From an uncultured Alteromonadales bacterium (GTDB lineage Bacteria; Pseudomonadota; Gammaproteobacteria; Pseudomonadales; Cellvibrionaceae), in contig CALMJT010000191.1 of assembly GCA_937864365.1 (NCBI GenBank), forward strand, positions 1 to 36,410: a stretch of 36,410 bases of DNA, given 5' to 3'. Made by a program: the position numbers and the translations under genes. Below the pieces are notes generated by a model. That model searched no databases. It had not been told where the DNA came from and worked only from the letters and a program-made list of their open reading frames with translations. Of the stretch, positions 1 through 7,891 are shown one piece after another (the first letter of the stretch is position 1; every line of letters begins with the position of its first letter).

Positions 1-498
1 GGACGACATAGGCAGTCGGGTTTCAGTGCCAACAAGGCTTTTGTCCGGTTGATTGACTTTGTTTGGTGAATGAACCTCTGAAGCTTCTCCTTTTTATCTC
101 TCCTCAGCAAAATCGATTGCTTCGTAATGCGGCATTTTTCTTCATGCTGAGCTTAAAACTCGTGGTATATGTGAGTTTGTGTATGCGGTTATCCGATAAT
201 TTGCAGTTTCTACCCAATTTACTGCTTTTTTTTAAAATTTTAGAAGATACCTTTATTACACGAAAACTCCTGCCTTTTAGATTTATTGGGCGCCACACTT
301 GATGATAATACTCTTGGCTTAAGTTCTTAGAATAGGACATAGATTTCGCGGTAAAAATCTTGTCTGACTGGGAAGGAGTAATTTAACTCGTTTTTTTTTG
401 GCGCGTATAATTACATTTTGAACAAACGCGCTATAATAGACGAACCAGATCCACAAAATAATAAAAGCTAATTTATTTAGGTAGTTGAGGAAATACTA
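1..498. other. Region upstream of the first TetR gene, no convincing gene
   Basis: The first 69 bases are open in frame 1 and end in TGA at 67-69, so they could be the tail of a gene that begins outside the window, but 22 codons are too few to judge. The rest is AT-rich. The open frames on either strand start with non-ATG codons, have no ribosome binding site and resemble nothing I know. The last 120 bases hold the likely promoter of the TetR gene. Confidence 0.5.
382..437 (+). promoter_or_regulatory. Candidate promoter region of the 499-1113 TetR gene
   Basis: Two perfect TATAAT hexamers lie here, at 406-411 and 432-437. Each follows a GCGCG-type stretch (GGCGCG before the first, ACGCGC before the second), so the region looks like a short near-duplication. 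The -35 candidates are weak (TTTAAC near 382 for the first, ATTACA at 410-415 with a 16-bp spacer for the second). The duplicated GCG(C)-TATAAT block could be the regulator's own operator; that is inference. Confidence 0.35.
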
Positions 499-1113
499 AT
501 GGCTAAAGCAAAATTTGATCGTACTGAAGTAGTTCATGCTGCGACACAGTTATTTTGGCAGCGCGGTTATCAAGCTGCTTCTATGCAAGACGTTTTTCAG
601 GTAACCGGTTTACAACCAGGCAGTTTATACAATGCCTTTGGTAGTAAAGCAGGCTTATTTGAAGAGACAGTAAGACACTATTCTAAGATTTCTTTTGAGA
701 GAGTTTCAGAAGAGTTAACCAGCGCCCCGTCTATTGACGTTGGTATTTGCAGTGTACTTTTGAGAATGATTCGGGAATCTACTGAATCTGAATTCTGTAG
801 CTGTTTTTTGGTGAAAAGTCAGTTAGAGCTTAAATCCAGTGGTGACGAGGCGCTAGCTTCTGTTGTTGCTGAACAGTTGAAAAAGCTAGAAACTATTTTC
901 AGTGAAGCATTGCAAACGGGCCAGTCTGAAGAGGCCGTAAACGCAAAAACAACCAGTTTGTTGTTAAACATGTTTGGTTTGCGTGTATATGGTTACCTTG
1001 GTTACGGATATGATCATTTGTTGCAAGGTGTTCGAGAGTCGTTGTCATGGTTGCCATGGGACGAAGCTCTTACACTGCCTGTAAACGCTTATCCAGCACA
1101 AAGTATTCAGTAA
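499..1113 (+). CDS. TetR/AcrR family transcriptional regulator
   Basis: This 204-residue protein has the usual TetR size. The N-terminal DNA-binding domain is clear: an LFWQRGY helix at 18-24, then a helix-turn-helix at about 28-50 with the recognition-helix signature GSLYNAFGSK. The C-terminal ligand-binding half (about 60-190) is not recognisable to a subfamily, so no effector is proposed. The start is supported by GAGG about nine bases upstream of the ATG. The gene stands alone on the plus strand and does not overlap the neighbouring TetR gene, which runs the other way. Assignment to the family is firm; targets are unknown. Confidence 0.9.
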   Translation: MAKAKFDRTEVVHAATQLFWQRGYQAASMQDVFQVTGLQPGSLYNAFGSKAGLFEETVRHYSKISFERVSEELTSAPSIDVGICSVLLRMIRESTESEFCSCFLVKSQLELKSSGDEALASVVAEQLKKLETIFSEALQTGQSEEAVNAKTTSLLLNMFGLRVYGYLGYGYDHLLQGVRESLSWLPWDEALTLPVNAYPAQSIQ

Positions 1114-1130
1114 TATTTTGAAGCAGTCAC

Positions 1131-1171
1131 GCTTGTATCGTATGTCTTTATGTTGATATACAGATACAAGC
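1131..1171 (+). terminator. Hairpin between two convergent TetR genes
   Basis: GCTTGTATC at 1131-1139 pairs with GATACAAGC at 1163-1171, and the stem continues inward with GTAT/ATAC around a one-base bulge. It lies 18 bases after the stop of the plus-strand TetR gene. No T-run follows on the plus strand, so it is at best a weak or factor-assisted terminator, or a stabilising 3' structure. Confidence 0.35.
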
Positions 1172-1306
1172 GGATGCTTATTAAATGACGCAATCTATTT
1201 TCCCTTCAGTTTTTTCGCCAATCTGTAAAATTCTATTCACCTATTTTCAGAATCAATTTCGGTTAAACTCATAATCCCAGTATTAATTTACATTATTAAT
1301 TGAGAT

Positions 1307-1903
1307 CTATTGATAGGTTTTTAATGCTTCTGGAAGTGTCTTTAATACGGTAACTACTTTTTCAGGGTTATTTTCTAATTTGGATAATAAAATTCCGCCC
1401 TGCATCATAGAAAACATTACTTCAGCAGCACTGGCTGTATCCATAGCAATATTGTTTTCTGTTTTATAGTGCTCAAGCGTTAGTTGTATCGCCTTAATAA
1501 CCTTATACGCACAGTGGGTAATCGCGGTGTGAATCTGATCATCAATTGTCGACAACTCTAGTGCGATATTACCCAAAAGACAGCCTTCGACTTTTCCAGA
1601 TTCCGACATGCTGGAGGCTGCAATTTCTCTTGGAATTTCTTTTAATTTCTCAATTTTTTCTATGGCACTAATATCTTGACCAGAAATTTCCGTCATTTGA
1701 CCGGCTAATATATCTGCGTGTAACTCTAAGCAGGCAATTAATAAAGCAGCTTTAGACGGAAAGAAATGATAGAAGGTACCTTTATTTATAGAGGCTTCAT
1801 CACAGATTAAACTGGTGCTTGTGCTGTTATAACTTTTACTAAGAAATAAACGATACGCAGTGTTTATGAGATGAGTTTTACTGTTAGTTTTAGTGCTATT
1901 CAT
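1307..1903 (-). CDS. TetR/AcrR family transcriptional regulator
   Basis: A 198-residue TetR protein. The helix-turn-helix occupies about 30-52 and carries the typical GTFYHFFPSKAAL recognition segment. The C-terminal half contains CLLGNIALEL, a pattern seen in TetR proteins related to the NemR/AcrR group, but the ligand cannot be told. It converges on the other TetR gene and points away from the 1.7 kb gene-poor stretch, so its targets may lie elsewhere. The ribosome binding site is weak. An inverted repeat overlaps its probable -35 region, suggesting autoregulation. Codon and base use are more AT-rich than in the envelope operon. Confidence 0.88.
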   Translation of the reverse strand: MNSTKTNSKTHLINTAYRLFLSKSYNSTSTSLICDEASINKGTFYHFFPSKAALLIACLELHADILAGQMTEISGQDISAIEKIEKLKEIPREIAASSMSESGKVEGCLLGNIALELSTIDDQIHTAITHCAYKVIKAIQLTLEHYKTENNIAMDTASAAEVMFSMMQGGILLSKLENNPEKVVTVLKTLPEALKTYQ

Positions 1904-1919
1904 AGTAATCTTATCAATA

Positions 1920-1980
1920 CTTATACATCTAATTGGTTTACATCAAACATTATTTAATGATCTTTTCATGCCGTTTGATG
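1920..1980 (-). promoter_or_regulatory. Candidate promoter with inverted repeat for the 1307-1903 TetR gene
   Basis: Read on the minus strand, TTTGAT (1942-1947) and TATAAG (1920-1925) are spaced 16 bp apart, giving a plausible sigma70 promoter with a very short leader. CATCAAAC at 1941-1948 and GTTTGATG at 1973-1980 form an 8-bp inverted repeat that overlaps the -35, a usual place for autorepression. The 24-bp spacing is long for a single TetR dimer, so it could also be two half-occupied sites. Confidence 0.3.
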
Positions 1981-2658
1981 AAGGTTCTGTTTAATGAAGC
2001 TTTCTCATTAGGTTGTTGTTATCCAAACGCCTTTGGTGTTTCTTAAAGTTTATTTTCGGCTAGTAAAAATGGATAGCTAATTAATCTTTTGCAATTAATA
2101 CATTTAAAAATCAGTTTCAGTATTTCGATAATTACCGGTAACAAATGGCGAGCTTGAAAATATAAAGGTGTTGGCGTTTTCGCATTGATGCATGACCGCG
2201 AAGTTTACCAGTGTGGGGAATACTGTTTTTGATTTTGGCAGGTTCTTCAAGTCCTTTTGCATTTGCAATTACACCATTTTTAATTGAGATTAAATAGAGC
2301 AACAATTTTTCGTGATTCGCGCGGTTATTAAGAGCTAAATAAAACTTTACTAACAATAAAATGCGAAGAGACGGTTATAACAGTATTTGATTCTTGAAGT
2401 GCTATATAACTGACTTGTTGGTACAGAAATAACGCTTTGTATAAACAAAAACCTCTCCGTCTGGAATTGTAGCGACTATTCATATTGATAGAAAGCGGTA
2501 ATCACAAAATATCATTCGCAAAGTTAGATTAGCGTTAGCAAAAAGCTCTCTTTTTTAGACAATTAGATTATTTTTCGAGTGTAATTAATAAAAATCTATC
2601 TGCTGTTTGTTTCAATTAATTATTAGTTTAGTCAGATTTAGGGTTTTTATTTTTATAG

Positions 2659-2675
2659 TTAACCGGTCGGTTTAA
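2659..2675. promoter_or_regulatory. TetR-type operator-like box (ACC-N4-GGT)
   Basis: The sequence TTAACCGGTCGGTTTAA has inverted AACC and GGTT arms around a 4-bp centre, the same ACC-N4-GGT layout as the known NemR box (TAGACC-N4-GGTCTA). Two TetR genes lie upstream in this window. No gene starts close by, so its role is uncertain and a chance match is possible. Confidence 0.25.
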
Positions 2676-2882
2676 TTTTTTTATAACTTGAAATTAAGTC
2701 ATTGAAAAAAACAGGTATTTCTAAGACTAAAATGTTTATTCAATTATGACGGTGATTTATAAATTTCTCCGTAAAAATTATGAAGAACCGTTGGAATTCT
2801 TGAGGCTTAATGAAATAAATAATCATTTAATACGTACGGCTTTAATGGATTTGCGGATGTGCTTAAATGCGCATGAATTTGT

Positions 2883-3049
2883 TGGAAATTAAATTAACAT
2901 ATCGCTGATTGATACGTTCTTGATTTATTTATCGGTCAGAACTTGAAAAGGCGATTTCCAGTTTCTTTATAGTTGCGGCGCTTATCATTATTGAGCTTGG
3001 CGATAAGGCTTTGATGCGGCGGAGACATCCGAATTAATTGCAACTTCTT
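2883..3049 (-). repeat. Decayed copy of the five-hairpin repeat
   Basis: Aligned by eye to the V-to-I reading of the family, this stretch keeps blocks such as GGCGATTTCC followed by a TTTCTT stretch, CTTAtC, TTGAgcTTGGCGA and AATTAATtgcAacTTCtT in the right order and spacing. The first 50 bases align poorly and carry an insertion. It is an old copy with eroded stems; the ends are approximate. Confidence 0.5.
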
Positions 3050-3511
3050 TAATTCATGGCTTATCGCTGTGTTAATTTCCTACTATTTTTGTCCGGAAAT
3101 ATGAAAGACAAAGTGCCGTGATTTTTGTTGTATTTGAGTTGTCTTTAGACGGAGTCTCTTTTGTATATTAATCGTTTAAGTTGTTTTAAGTCTGTGCAGT
3201 ATTTTATCAATCTTCGGAGGTTTAATTCGCGGTTCTACACTGATTATGATCGATGTGCATTGCTGTAACTGTGTTGGTTACTGGTCGATTTCTTGTCGGG
3301 CTTTAAGTCGGTGATTTTGATAGCGTGAGTCGCAAACTTCGACCGAGTATAGGTGATGGCTTAAGAGTGCGTTGTATTGGTGGCTTGTTGTGTCGATGGT
3401 AAGCCAGCTGGGTGAGAACGTTACCTGGAGCGTTATTGCGAGTTTATTGTTGGCTGCTTTGCATCATATTTGATGATTTGAGTAGGTCTATTAAGCAAGC
3501 CGAATATCTTT

Positions 3512-3590
3512 TGTTATTTTATTATAACTTCAATAAGCTGTCGTTATTGAAAGTGACTGCACATCCATGTGCTATTGAAAATTCTATAGG
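3512..3590 (-). repeat. Partial, decayed repeat copy abutting a full copy
   Basis: The stretch aligns with the middle and right part of the family in V-to-I reading: an AACTTCAAT block, CGTTaTTGAAAgTG, then CACATCCaTGTG and GAAAattCTAtAGG. The hairpin II equivalent is the perfect stem GCACAT/ATGTGC at 3559-3572 around CC. It ends exactly where the full copy at 3588-3740 begins in opposite orientation, as if the newer copy landed in or next to the older one. Confidence 0.55.
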
Positions 3591-3740
3591 AAACTCTGAT
3601 TAACCTAGAGTTTCTCGCGACACAAGGATGTGTCGCCAACTTCAAGAACGGTAAGTGATTGAAATTGTGAAGAAATTGGAAATCACATTTTCAATTTCTG
3701 CCCTCTGATTAAATCAAGGATGAGTTAATCAGAGGTTCCT
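3588..3740 (+). repeat. Five-hairpin intergenic repeat, full copy (reference)
   Basis: Used here as the reference copy. Terminal inverted repeats AGGAAACTCTGATTAAC (3588-3604) and GTTAATCAGAGGTTCCT (3724-3740) match at 16 of 17 positions. Inside are five stems: I 3591-3597/3607-3613; II GCGACACA 3617-3624 with TGTGTCGC 3629-3636; III 3637-3645/3659-3667 (one mismatch); IV AGAAATTG 3671-3678 with CAATTTCT 3692-3699; V CCTCTGATTAA 3702-3712 with TTAATCAGAGG 3725-3735. It lies 31 bases beyond the stop of the M48 gene. Flanking TA on both sides (TA-TAGG and CCTA-TA) would suit a TA target duplication, but one copy cannot prove it. Confidence 0.92.
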
Positions 3741-3771
3741 ATAATTAACCTACATTTTAGATATAACTGTT

Positions 3772-5268
3772 TTATTGAATAATCTTTATTTTCTCTCCCG
3801 GAATGGGTTCGCCTCTAGGATAGTAGCTGTTAATAAGTCTTAAATATTCTTCGCCGTATTTTCCGAGTTTTAATTGATTAGCCAATCTCGCGAAGGTTGT
3901 ATTTTCGTTAGCAACAACGTATTTAATGGTTTTTGAGTGCTTTAGTTTTGCGGTGTTGGGTGATGTTCTTGCCACTGGTTGAAAGCTGCGAATAGAAGAC
4001 ATAAACAATTGGTCATAGTTAATACCTTCTTTTGCAGAGTTGACCTTGCCTTCAAAAACATAGGCAACGCCGCCTCGGTTTAATACGGCAATGCGTTGTT
4101 CGGCCCCGCTCTTATCCGATTTGATGCCGGTATGTCCGAGCATTCCAAACTGATTCAATGGTTCTGATTGTTTTAACAGAGTGACATTAAATTCGCTTCT
4201 GAGAAACTCTTCGTAATTGGTATCTGGTTTGAGCCTTGAAAGACCAAGAGTCAGACTTGCCGATTTGTCGGTGGCCTCGCCAATAATTTCGGTTTTTTCA
4301 TTGTTGATTTCCCAGCTTTCTGGAAACAACATTGTGAAGCCAAGTCGAGAATGTGTGTATCGGTTTTCTTTGTTGGCTTCTTCCTTACTGGCTGCCTGTT
4401 CGGCGCGATCGAAATTTTCTCCCCAGATTAGGCCGTCGGTGGCCTCTTCAAACCGTTCTACATAGAGTTCGCCGGATTTTTGATTGTCACCCGTGGCTTT
4501 TACTGCCTCTTGTAAACGTTTGTCGTTACGTGGGTGACTTGCAAATACACCGTGGTAAGACGTGGTTTGTTTACCCGCGTCTTTGGCTTGTTGCTTAGTG
4601 AATCGTTCGTGATCTTTCAATACGCCAATAACGTCAATCATGGCTTCAGCGGAATAACCGGCATTGCGAATGTATTCGGCGCCAAAACCATCGGCCTCTA
4701 GCTCCATATTTCTGCCGTATCCAGCGATGGCGGCATCGCTCCATTGAGCTGCCGCCGAGGCGACGGTTGAGCTGCCTGTCAGTACGCCGGCAAACACGGC
4801 TCCGACATTTCGCCCAGCTCTCGCGGCCTCTTGGCGAACGGCGTGTCTTGCGGTCACGTGTGCGATTTCGTGGCCTAATACCGCGGCTAATTGCGCTTCA
4901 TTTTGTAGATAGGCAATCAAGCCGCGATTAATAAAAATGTAACCGCCGGGCAGGGCAAAGGCGTTGATGTCTGGGCTGTCTACCACGGTGAAATGGTATT
5001 CGATTTTGGTGCGATCTCCGGCTGCCGCTACTTTTTGCCCAACTTCGTTGATGTAGGCATTGAGTTTTTCATCTTGGTAGACGGGTAGGGTTTTGAGCAT
5101 TTCCTCGTAGAGTTCTTTGCCCAAGGAGACTTCCCGTGCCGATGACATGGTAACCGTATCTACTCGGCCGGTTGCAGGATTGATGGCACAGCCTTGTAAA
5201 AGGGAAAAGCAGGCGATAGCAGACAGAGACAGTTTTTTAAGCAATTGTTTTTGATTGGGCTTACGCAT
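3772..5268 (-). CDS. M48 family metalloprotease, lipoprotein
   Basis: A zinc metalloprotease probably tethered to the outer membrane from the periplasmic side. The start chosen, 5268, gives a basic N-terminus and a lipobox SLLQGC with the lipidated Cys at residue 27. The longer frame begins with TTG inside the upstream gene and would bury the signal. The catalytic HEIAH is at 133-137 and the third zinc-ligand region, ELEAD, at 189-193. The preceding INAFALPGGYIFINRGL at 101-117 is typical of BepA/LoiP-type M48 enzymes. A C-terminal extension of about 200 residues follows, ending in a small module (TFARLANQLKLG) that may bind a partner. It is last in the envelope gene block, so it may cut or quality-control components of that assembly; this is inference. 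Confidence 0.9.
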   Translation of the reverse strand: MRKPNQKQLLKKLSLSAIACFSLLQGCAINPATGRVDTVTMSSAREVSLGKELYEEMLKTLPVYQDEKLNAYINEVGQKVAAAGDRTKIEYHFTVVDSPDINAFALPGGYIFINRGLIAYLQNEAQLAAVLGHEIAHVTARHAVRQEAARAGRNVGAVFAGVLTGSSTVASAAAQWSDAAIAGYGRNMELEADGFGAEYIRNAGYSAEAMIDVIGVLKDHERFTKQQAKDAGKQTTSYHGVFASHPRNDKRLQEAVKATGDNQKSGELYVERFEEATDGLIWGENFDRAEQAASKEEANKENRYTHSRLGFTMLFPESWEINNEKTEIIGEATDKSASLTLGLSRLKPDTNYEEFLRSEFNVTLLKQSEPLNQFGMLGHTGIKSDKSGAEQRIAVLNRGGVAYVFEGKVNSAKEGINYDQLFMSSIRSFQPVARTSPNTAKLKHSKTIKYVVANENTTFARLANQLKLGKYGEEYLRLINSYYPRGEPIPGEKIKIIQ

Positions 5269-5320
5269 GTGGGTGCAAAGTCCTATGAGCAGATAGTTTA
5301 CTAAGAGGTTAATTAATGTA

Positions 5321-5992
5321 TTAAGGCGTTGAGTCTTGGGCGGCAAAAAAGCCTTTTAATTGCTCTCCCATGCCGTTACAGGCACTTTTGCGGACCTGCG
5401 CAATAATCGGTATGGGAATGACTACCGCAGGCACGTAGGAGGTTCCTGAGGCGTCGGCAGACAGTTGGCCTTCTCGTCTTCGATTGCGGTAATCCCAAAC
5501 AATGGCTTCGTAGTCGGATTCTTTGTCCCAGGTGCCAAAACCAAAGCAGCCTGCGGCGCCAACACTGATTGTACAACCAATGGAGCCACTGGAGTCGGTG
5601 ACCTCGGTTTTACCGTCGATCCAGATAATATAGGTCACGTTAAGACGTTTCATCACTTCTTCTATGGCGGAGTCATCAAGAAAACGCGACAGATCTTTAA
5701 CCTTTAGTGGCGCGGTTCGAGGCTCAAACCATGGGTACATGGCATCTAAGAATTCATCTTCGGGAACGACGTTTAAGCCATCGGAACCCCTCGACAGAAC
5801 ATTGCCAACGCATTCAATAAGCTTCGGTTCGGTTTCGTACTCACTGGAATGTCTTCTACCCAGAACAACTACAGATTCGTCTTTGTTGATCTTTATTTGC
5901 TGTTCATTGGCTCGGTGTTCATCGATGGTAAGTGTTGTGCAACCACTAAAAAACACAATGCTTAAGCTCAGTATTAAATACACAATTTTCAT
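5321..5992 (-). CDS. Lipoprotein of unknown function
   Basis: A 223-residue protein with a clean type II signal peptide: MKIVYLIL, a hydrophobic stretch and the lipobox FFSGC, with lipidation expected at Cys 18. The start has AGAGG about eight bases upstream. The mature part has a segment ESVVVLGRR and a VTYIIWIDGKTEV strand, which recalls the alternating strand/helix layout of CsgG/LpoB-like lipoproteins, but I cannot assign a family. Two cysteines flank a glycine-rich GCTISVGAAGCFGFG patch that could form a disulfide. It lies directly upstream of the M48 gene, 52 bases from its chosen start, in the same transcription unit. Confidence 0.75.
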   Translation of the reverse strand: MKIVYLILSLSIVFFSGCTTLTIDEHRANEQQIKINKDESVVVLGRRHSSEYETEPKLIECVGNVLSRGSDGLNVVPEDEFLDAMYPWFEPRTAPLKVKDLSRFLDDSAIEEVMKRLNVTYIIWIDGKTEVTDSSGSIGCTISVGAAGCFGFGTWDKESDYEAIVWDYRNRRREGQLSADASGTSYVPAVVIPIPIIAQVRKSACNGMGEQLKGFFAAQDSTP

Positions 5993-6056
5993 GTGCTTAC
6001 CTCTTGTGAAGGGTTTTCTATGCAGTGATCGGTAAATAATTACTGCTGTACGATTA

Positions 6057-6749
6057 TTAAATACCGGTTTTTTCTAAGGTGTCTGTTTTGGGTTCGGGCG
6101 AATTTGGTGGCAATTCGTTGCTGCGAATGTCTTCTTTGTTTGCCAGCCAAGATTTAACTTCAGGTACACGTGCAAAACCGGTGGTAAGACTGGCGCCTAA
6201 ATCTCTTAAGGCCACAATAATAGCTTGGTTCATGGCTTCTTCTCGGGATTTTAAGAACGCCGAAGGTGTTTTGCCGTAAGCACTCATGATCCAATCTGCT
6301 ACCAGTTCCCCGTTGCCGGAATAGACCTGCATGTTGTAGCGAATCCAAACTTCGTAGATTTTGCTGCGCGTCTCTTTGGGAGAAGAGTACTGAAACTCGT
6401 TGATCGAAGGCAGTAGAACCAAGTCGTAATCGGGATTATTTTCATCCAACGACGTTAGGCTCTCTGAATGTGTAAACATTTTTTCAAAAACCTGCTCGAA
6501 TAAATGTTGGTGCGCCTCACCAATGCCAATCTTCCATTTAGAGCGCGATTCTTCAGATTCCGAATAGGTGTATTTAGTAAGTTCATCGGTGTACACCACA
6601 CCCATAGTGATATCGATGGGTTGTACCACAGGTTTTGGGAAATCACTTTTAACAATCAACGCGCTTTCACACGCTGAGAGTAAAAAAGCTGATGCGAGAA
6701 GTAGGGCCTTGGTTAAGGTTCCTCGGAGGTGTCCATTCAGCCATTTCAT
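6057..6749 (-). CDS. Lipoprotein of unknown function
   Basis: A 230-residue protein. Its signal peptide ends in the lipobox FLLSAC, giving a lipidated Cys near residue 27. The mature region begins with PVVQPIDITMGVVYTDEL and contains DYDLVLLPSINEFQYSSP and VWIRYNMQVYSGNGELVADW. This is the layout of small periplasmic lipoproteins that assemble on envelope machines, with a parallel to LptE/CsgG-like folds (low confidence). The C-terminal tail is acidic and proline-rich. It is the third lipoprotein in succession at the 3' end of the block. The gap to the upstream vWA gene is 124 bases with no clear terminator. Confidence 0.72.
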   Translation of the reverse strand: MKWLNGHLRGTLTKALLLASAFLLSACESALIVKSDFPKPVVQPIDITMGVVYTDELTKYTYSESEESRSKWKIGIGEAHQHLFEQVFEKMFTHSESLTSLDENNPDYDLVLLPSINEFQYSSPKETRSKIYEVWIRYNMQVYSGNGELVADWIMSAYGKTPSAFLKSREEAMNQAIIVALRDLGASLTTGFARVPEVKSWLANKEDIRSNELPPNSPEPKTDTLEKTGI

Positions 6750-6873
6750 AAATTGAGCCGTAGTTGAGAATTTATGTTTATTGTCAGAGCTGTTGTCTTT
6801 GGGCGACGAAATCCGTTGGTTTAGGTGCTTTGTGTTTTGGCTACCTATAACACATCGCTGGGCAAACTCTTAC

Positions 6874-7881
6874 TCAATTGCGGTGATCGTTTAAGCCTAC
6901 AAAAGTGCCACCATTTTTACGAGTCAGTTCGCGCATGAGTGCGGCGAATCGAATTCCCGTAGTTTGCTGGTTTTTCGGGCGAGTAAACTGCACAGGGAAT
7001 CCCACCGCATGAATTCGCACCAGCCGTTCGCCGTCGGCACCTTTGCGGTTGAGTCGATCAACCGTGTCTACTACTTGTTTAATAGAGTTTCCGGTAAATT
7101 CGTCACCCAGCACATACAAACTGATTTTCTTGTCGGGATCATAATAAGTACGAATAGCGCGTTCGATACCCTCAACCGGGCTTGAGTTACTGAAAGGATT
7201 CCAACTTCTTAGGCGCTGCAAAATGATATCTCGCCTAGCCGGTGTATCAGGAATCCATTTGCCGCGAAAGCTATCAAACATGTAGTCACCCATGTCATTC
7301 ATCACTTGGATGCCTTTCACATTAGGGTATATGTCTAAGATGTTCACCATTTCGGTCATCATCCGACTCCAGCCGTAGTTGAACATACTGCCAGAGGTGT
7401 CAATGATAAAGATAATGTACTCACTATCGACGGGAATTCCACCGACTAAGTTGTTTTTACTCTGATAATTAGAACCCAGCAAACGTTGCATTTCTTCGGT
7501 GAGCGACTGCAGAGCTAATTCCAGCTCGCCTTTAATTGTGTTATCGACGTTACTTGATTGGTTTAGAGCCGCGTACTGGCGATTTAAGTTGTCGAGTTGA
7601 CCACGCAAGATCGCAATGCGTTTGTTTTCGGCGTCGAGCTGTTCGTGCTTGGCATTGAGTTCGCGATTTAATACTTGGGTTTCGCCTCGGATCGAGAAGA
7701 GTTTTTCCTGCAAGTCGGCAACAATTCCGTCGAGCTGAATTTCGGTTTCTTCCAGCACCGATGGCTCTACGGTTTTGGTAATCATCAGCAGTAAAACAAT
7801 GGCGCCAAAGCCACAGCAAACCACATCTAAAAACGACATGCTTGATTCTTCGCTGACTCGGCGTTTACGTTTCATCGACAT
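6874..7881 (-). CDS. MotB/ExbD-like membrane anchor fused to coiled coil and vWA domain (second copy)
   Basis: This 335-residue protein has a short basic N-terminus, one transmembrane helix at about 17-35 carrying the sequence SFLDVVCCGFGA, a coiled coil at about 42-135 and a von Willebrand A domain from about 152. The vWA metal-ion-dependent adhesion site is DTSGS at 161-165. Asp 19, at the start of the helix, sits where ExbD and MotB proteins keep their proton-carrying Asp. The expected topology puts the vWA domain in the periplasm. The upstream gene ends 10 bases before; AGGTG precedes the ATG. It is a paralogue of the next gene, with a partner-binding vWA domain in the place where MotB has its peptidoglycan-binding OmpA domain. 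Function is inferred only. Confidence 0.85.
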   Translation of the reverse strand: MSMKRKRRVSEESSMSFLDVVCCGFGAIVLLLMITKTVEPSVLEETEIQLDGIVADLQEKLFSIRGETQVLNRELNAKHEQLDAENKRIAILRGQLDNLNRQYAALNQSSNVDNTIKGELELALQSLTEEMQRLLGSNYQSKNNLVGGIPVDSEYIIFIIDTSGSMFNYGWSRMMTEMVNILDIYPNVKGIQVMNDMGDYMFDSFRGKWIPDTPARRDIILQRLRSWNPFSNSSPVEGIERAIRTYYDPDKKISLYVLGDEFTGNSIKQVVDTVDRLNRKGADGERLVRIHAVGFPVQFTRPKNQQTTGIRFAALMRELTRKNGGTFVGLNDHRN

Positions 7882-7891
7882 AAGGTCACCT

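Larger units (their letters stand above)
1904..3511. other. AT-rich gene-poor stretch
   Basis: About 1.6 kb without a convincing coding region. The open frame at 2132-2356 (minus) begins with TTG, lacks a ribosome binding site and is unrecognised. The stretch contains a TetR-operator-like box at 2659-2675 and a decayed repeat copy at about 2883-3049. The remainder may be degraded genic DNA, but I cannot identify any parent gene. Confidence 0.5.

Noticed and set aside
63-340. Overlapping open frames on both strands near the left edge
   Set aside because: Non-ATG starts, no ribosome binding site, AT-rich low-information translations and no family resemblance.
2132-2356. 74-codon open frame on the minus strand
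   Set aside because: It starts with TTG, has no ribosome binding site and no recognisable motif, and lies in a region that otherwise looks non-coding.
3412-3603. 63-codon open frame on the plus strand
   Set aside because: It runs into the decayed and full repeat copies, which explains its end.
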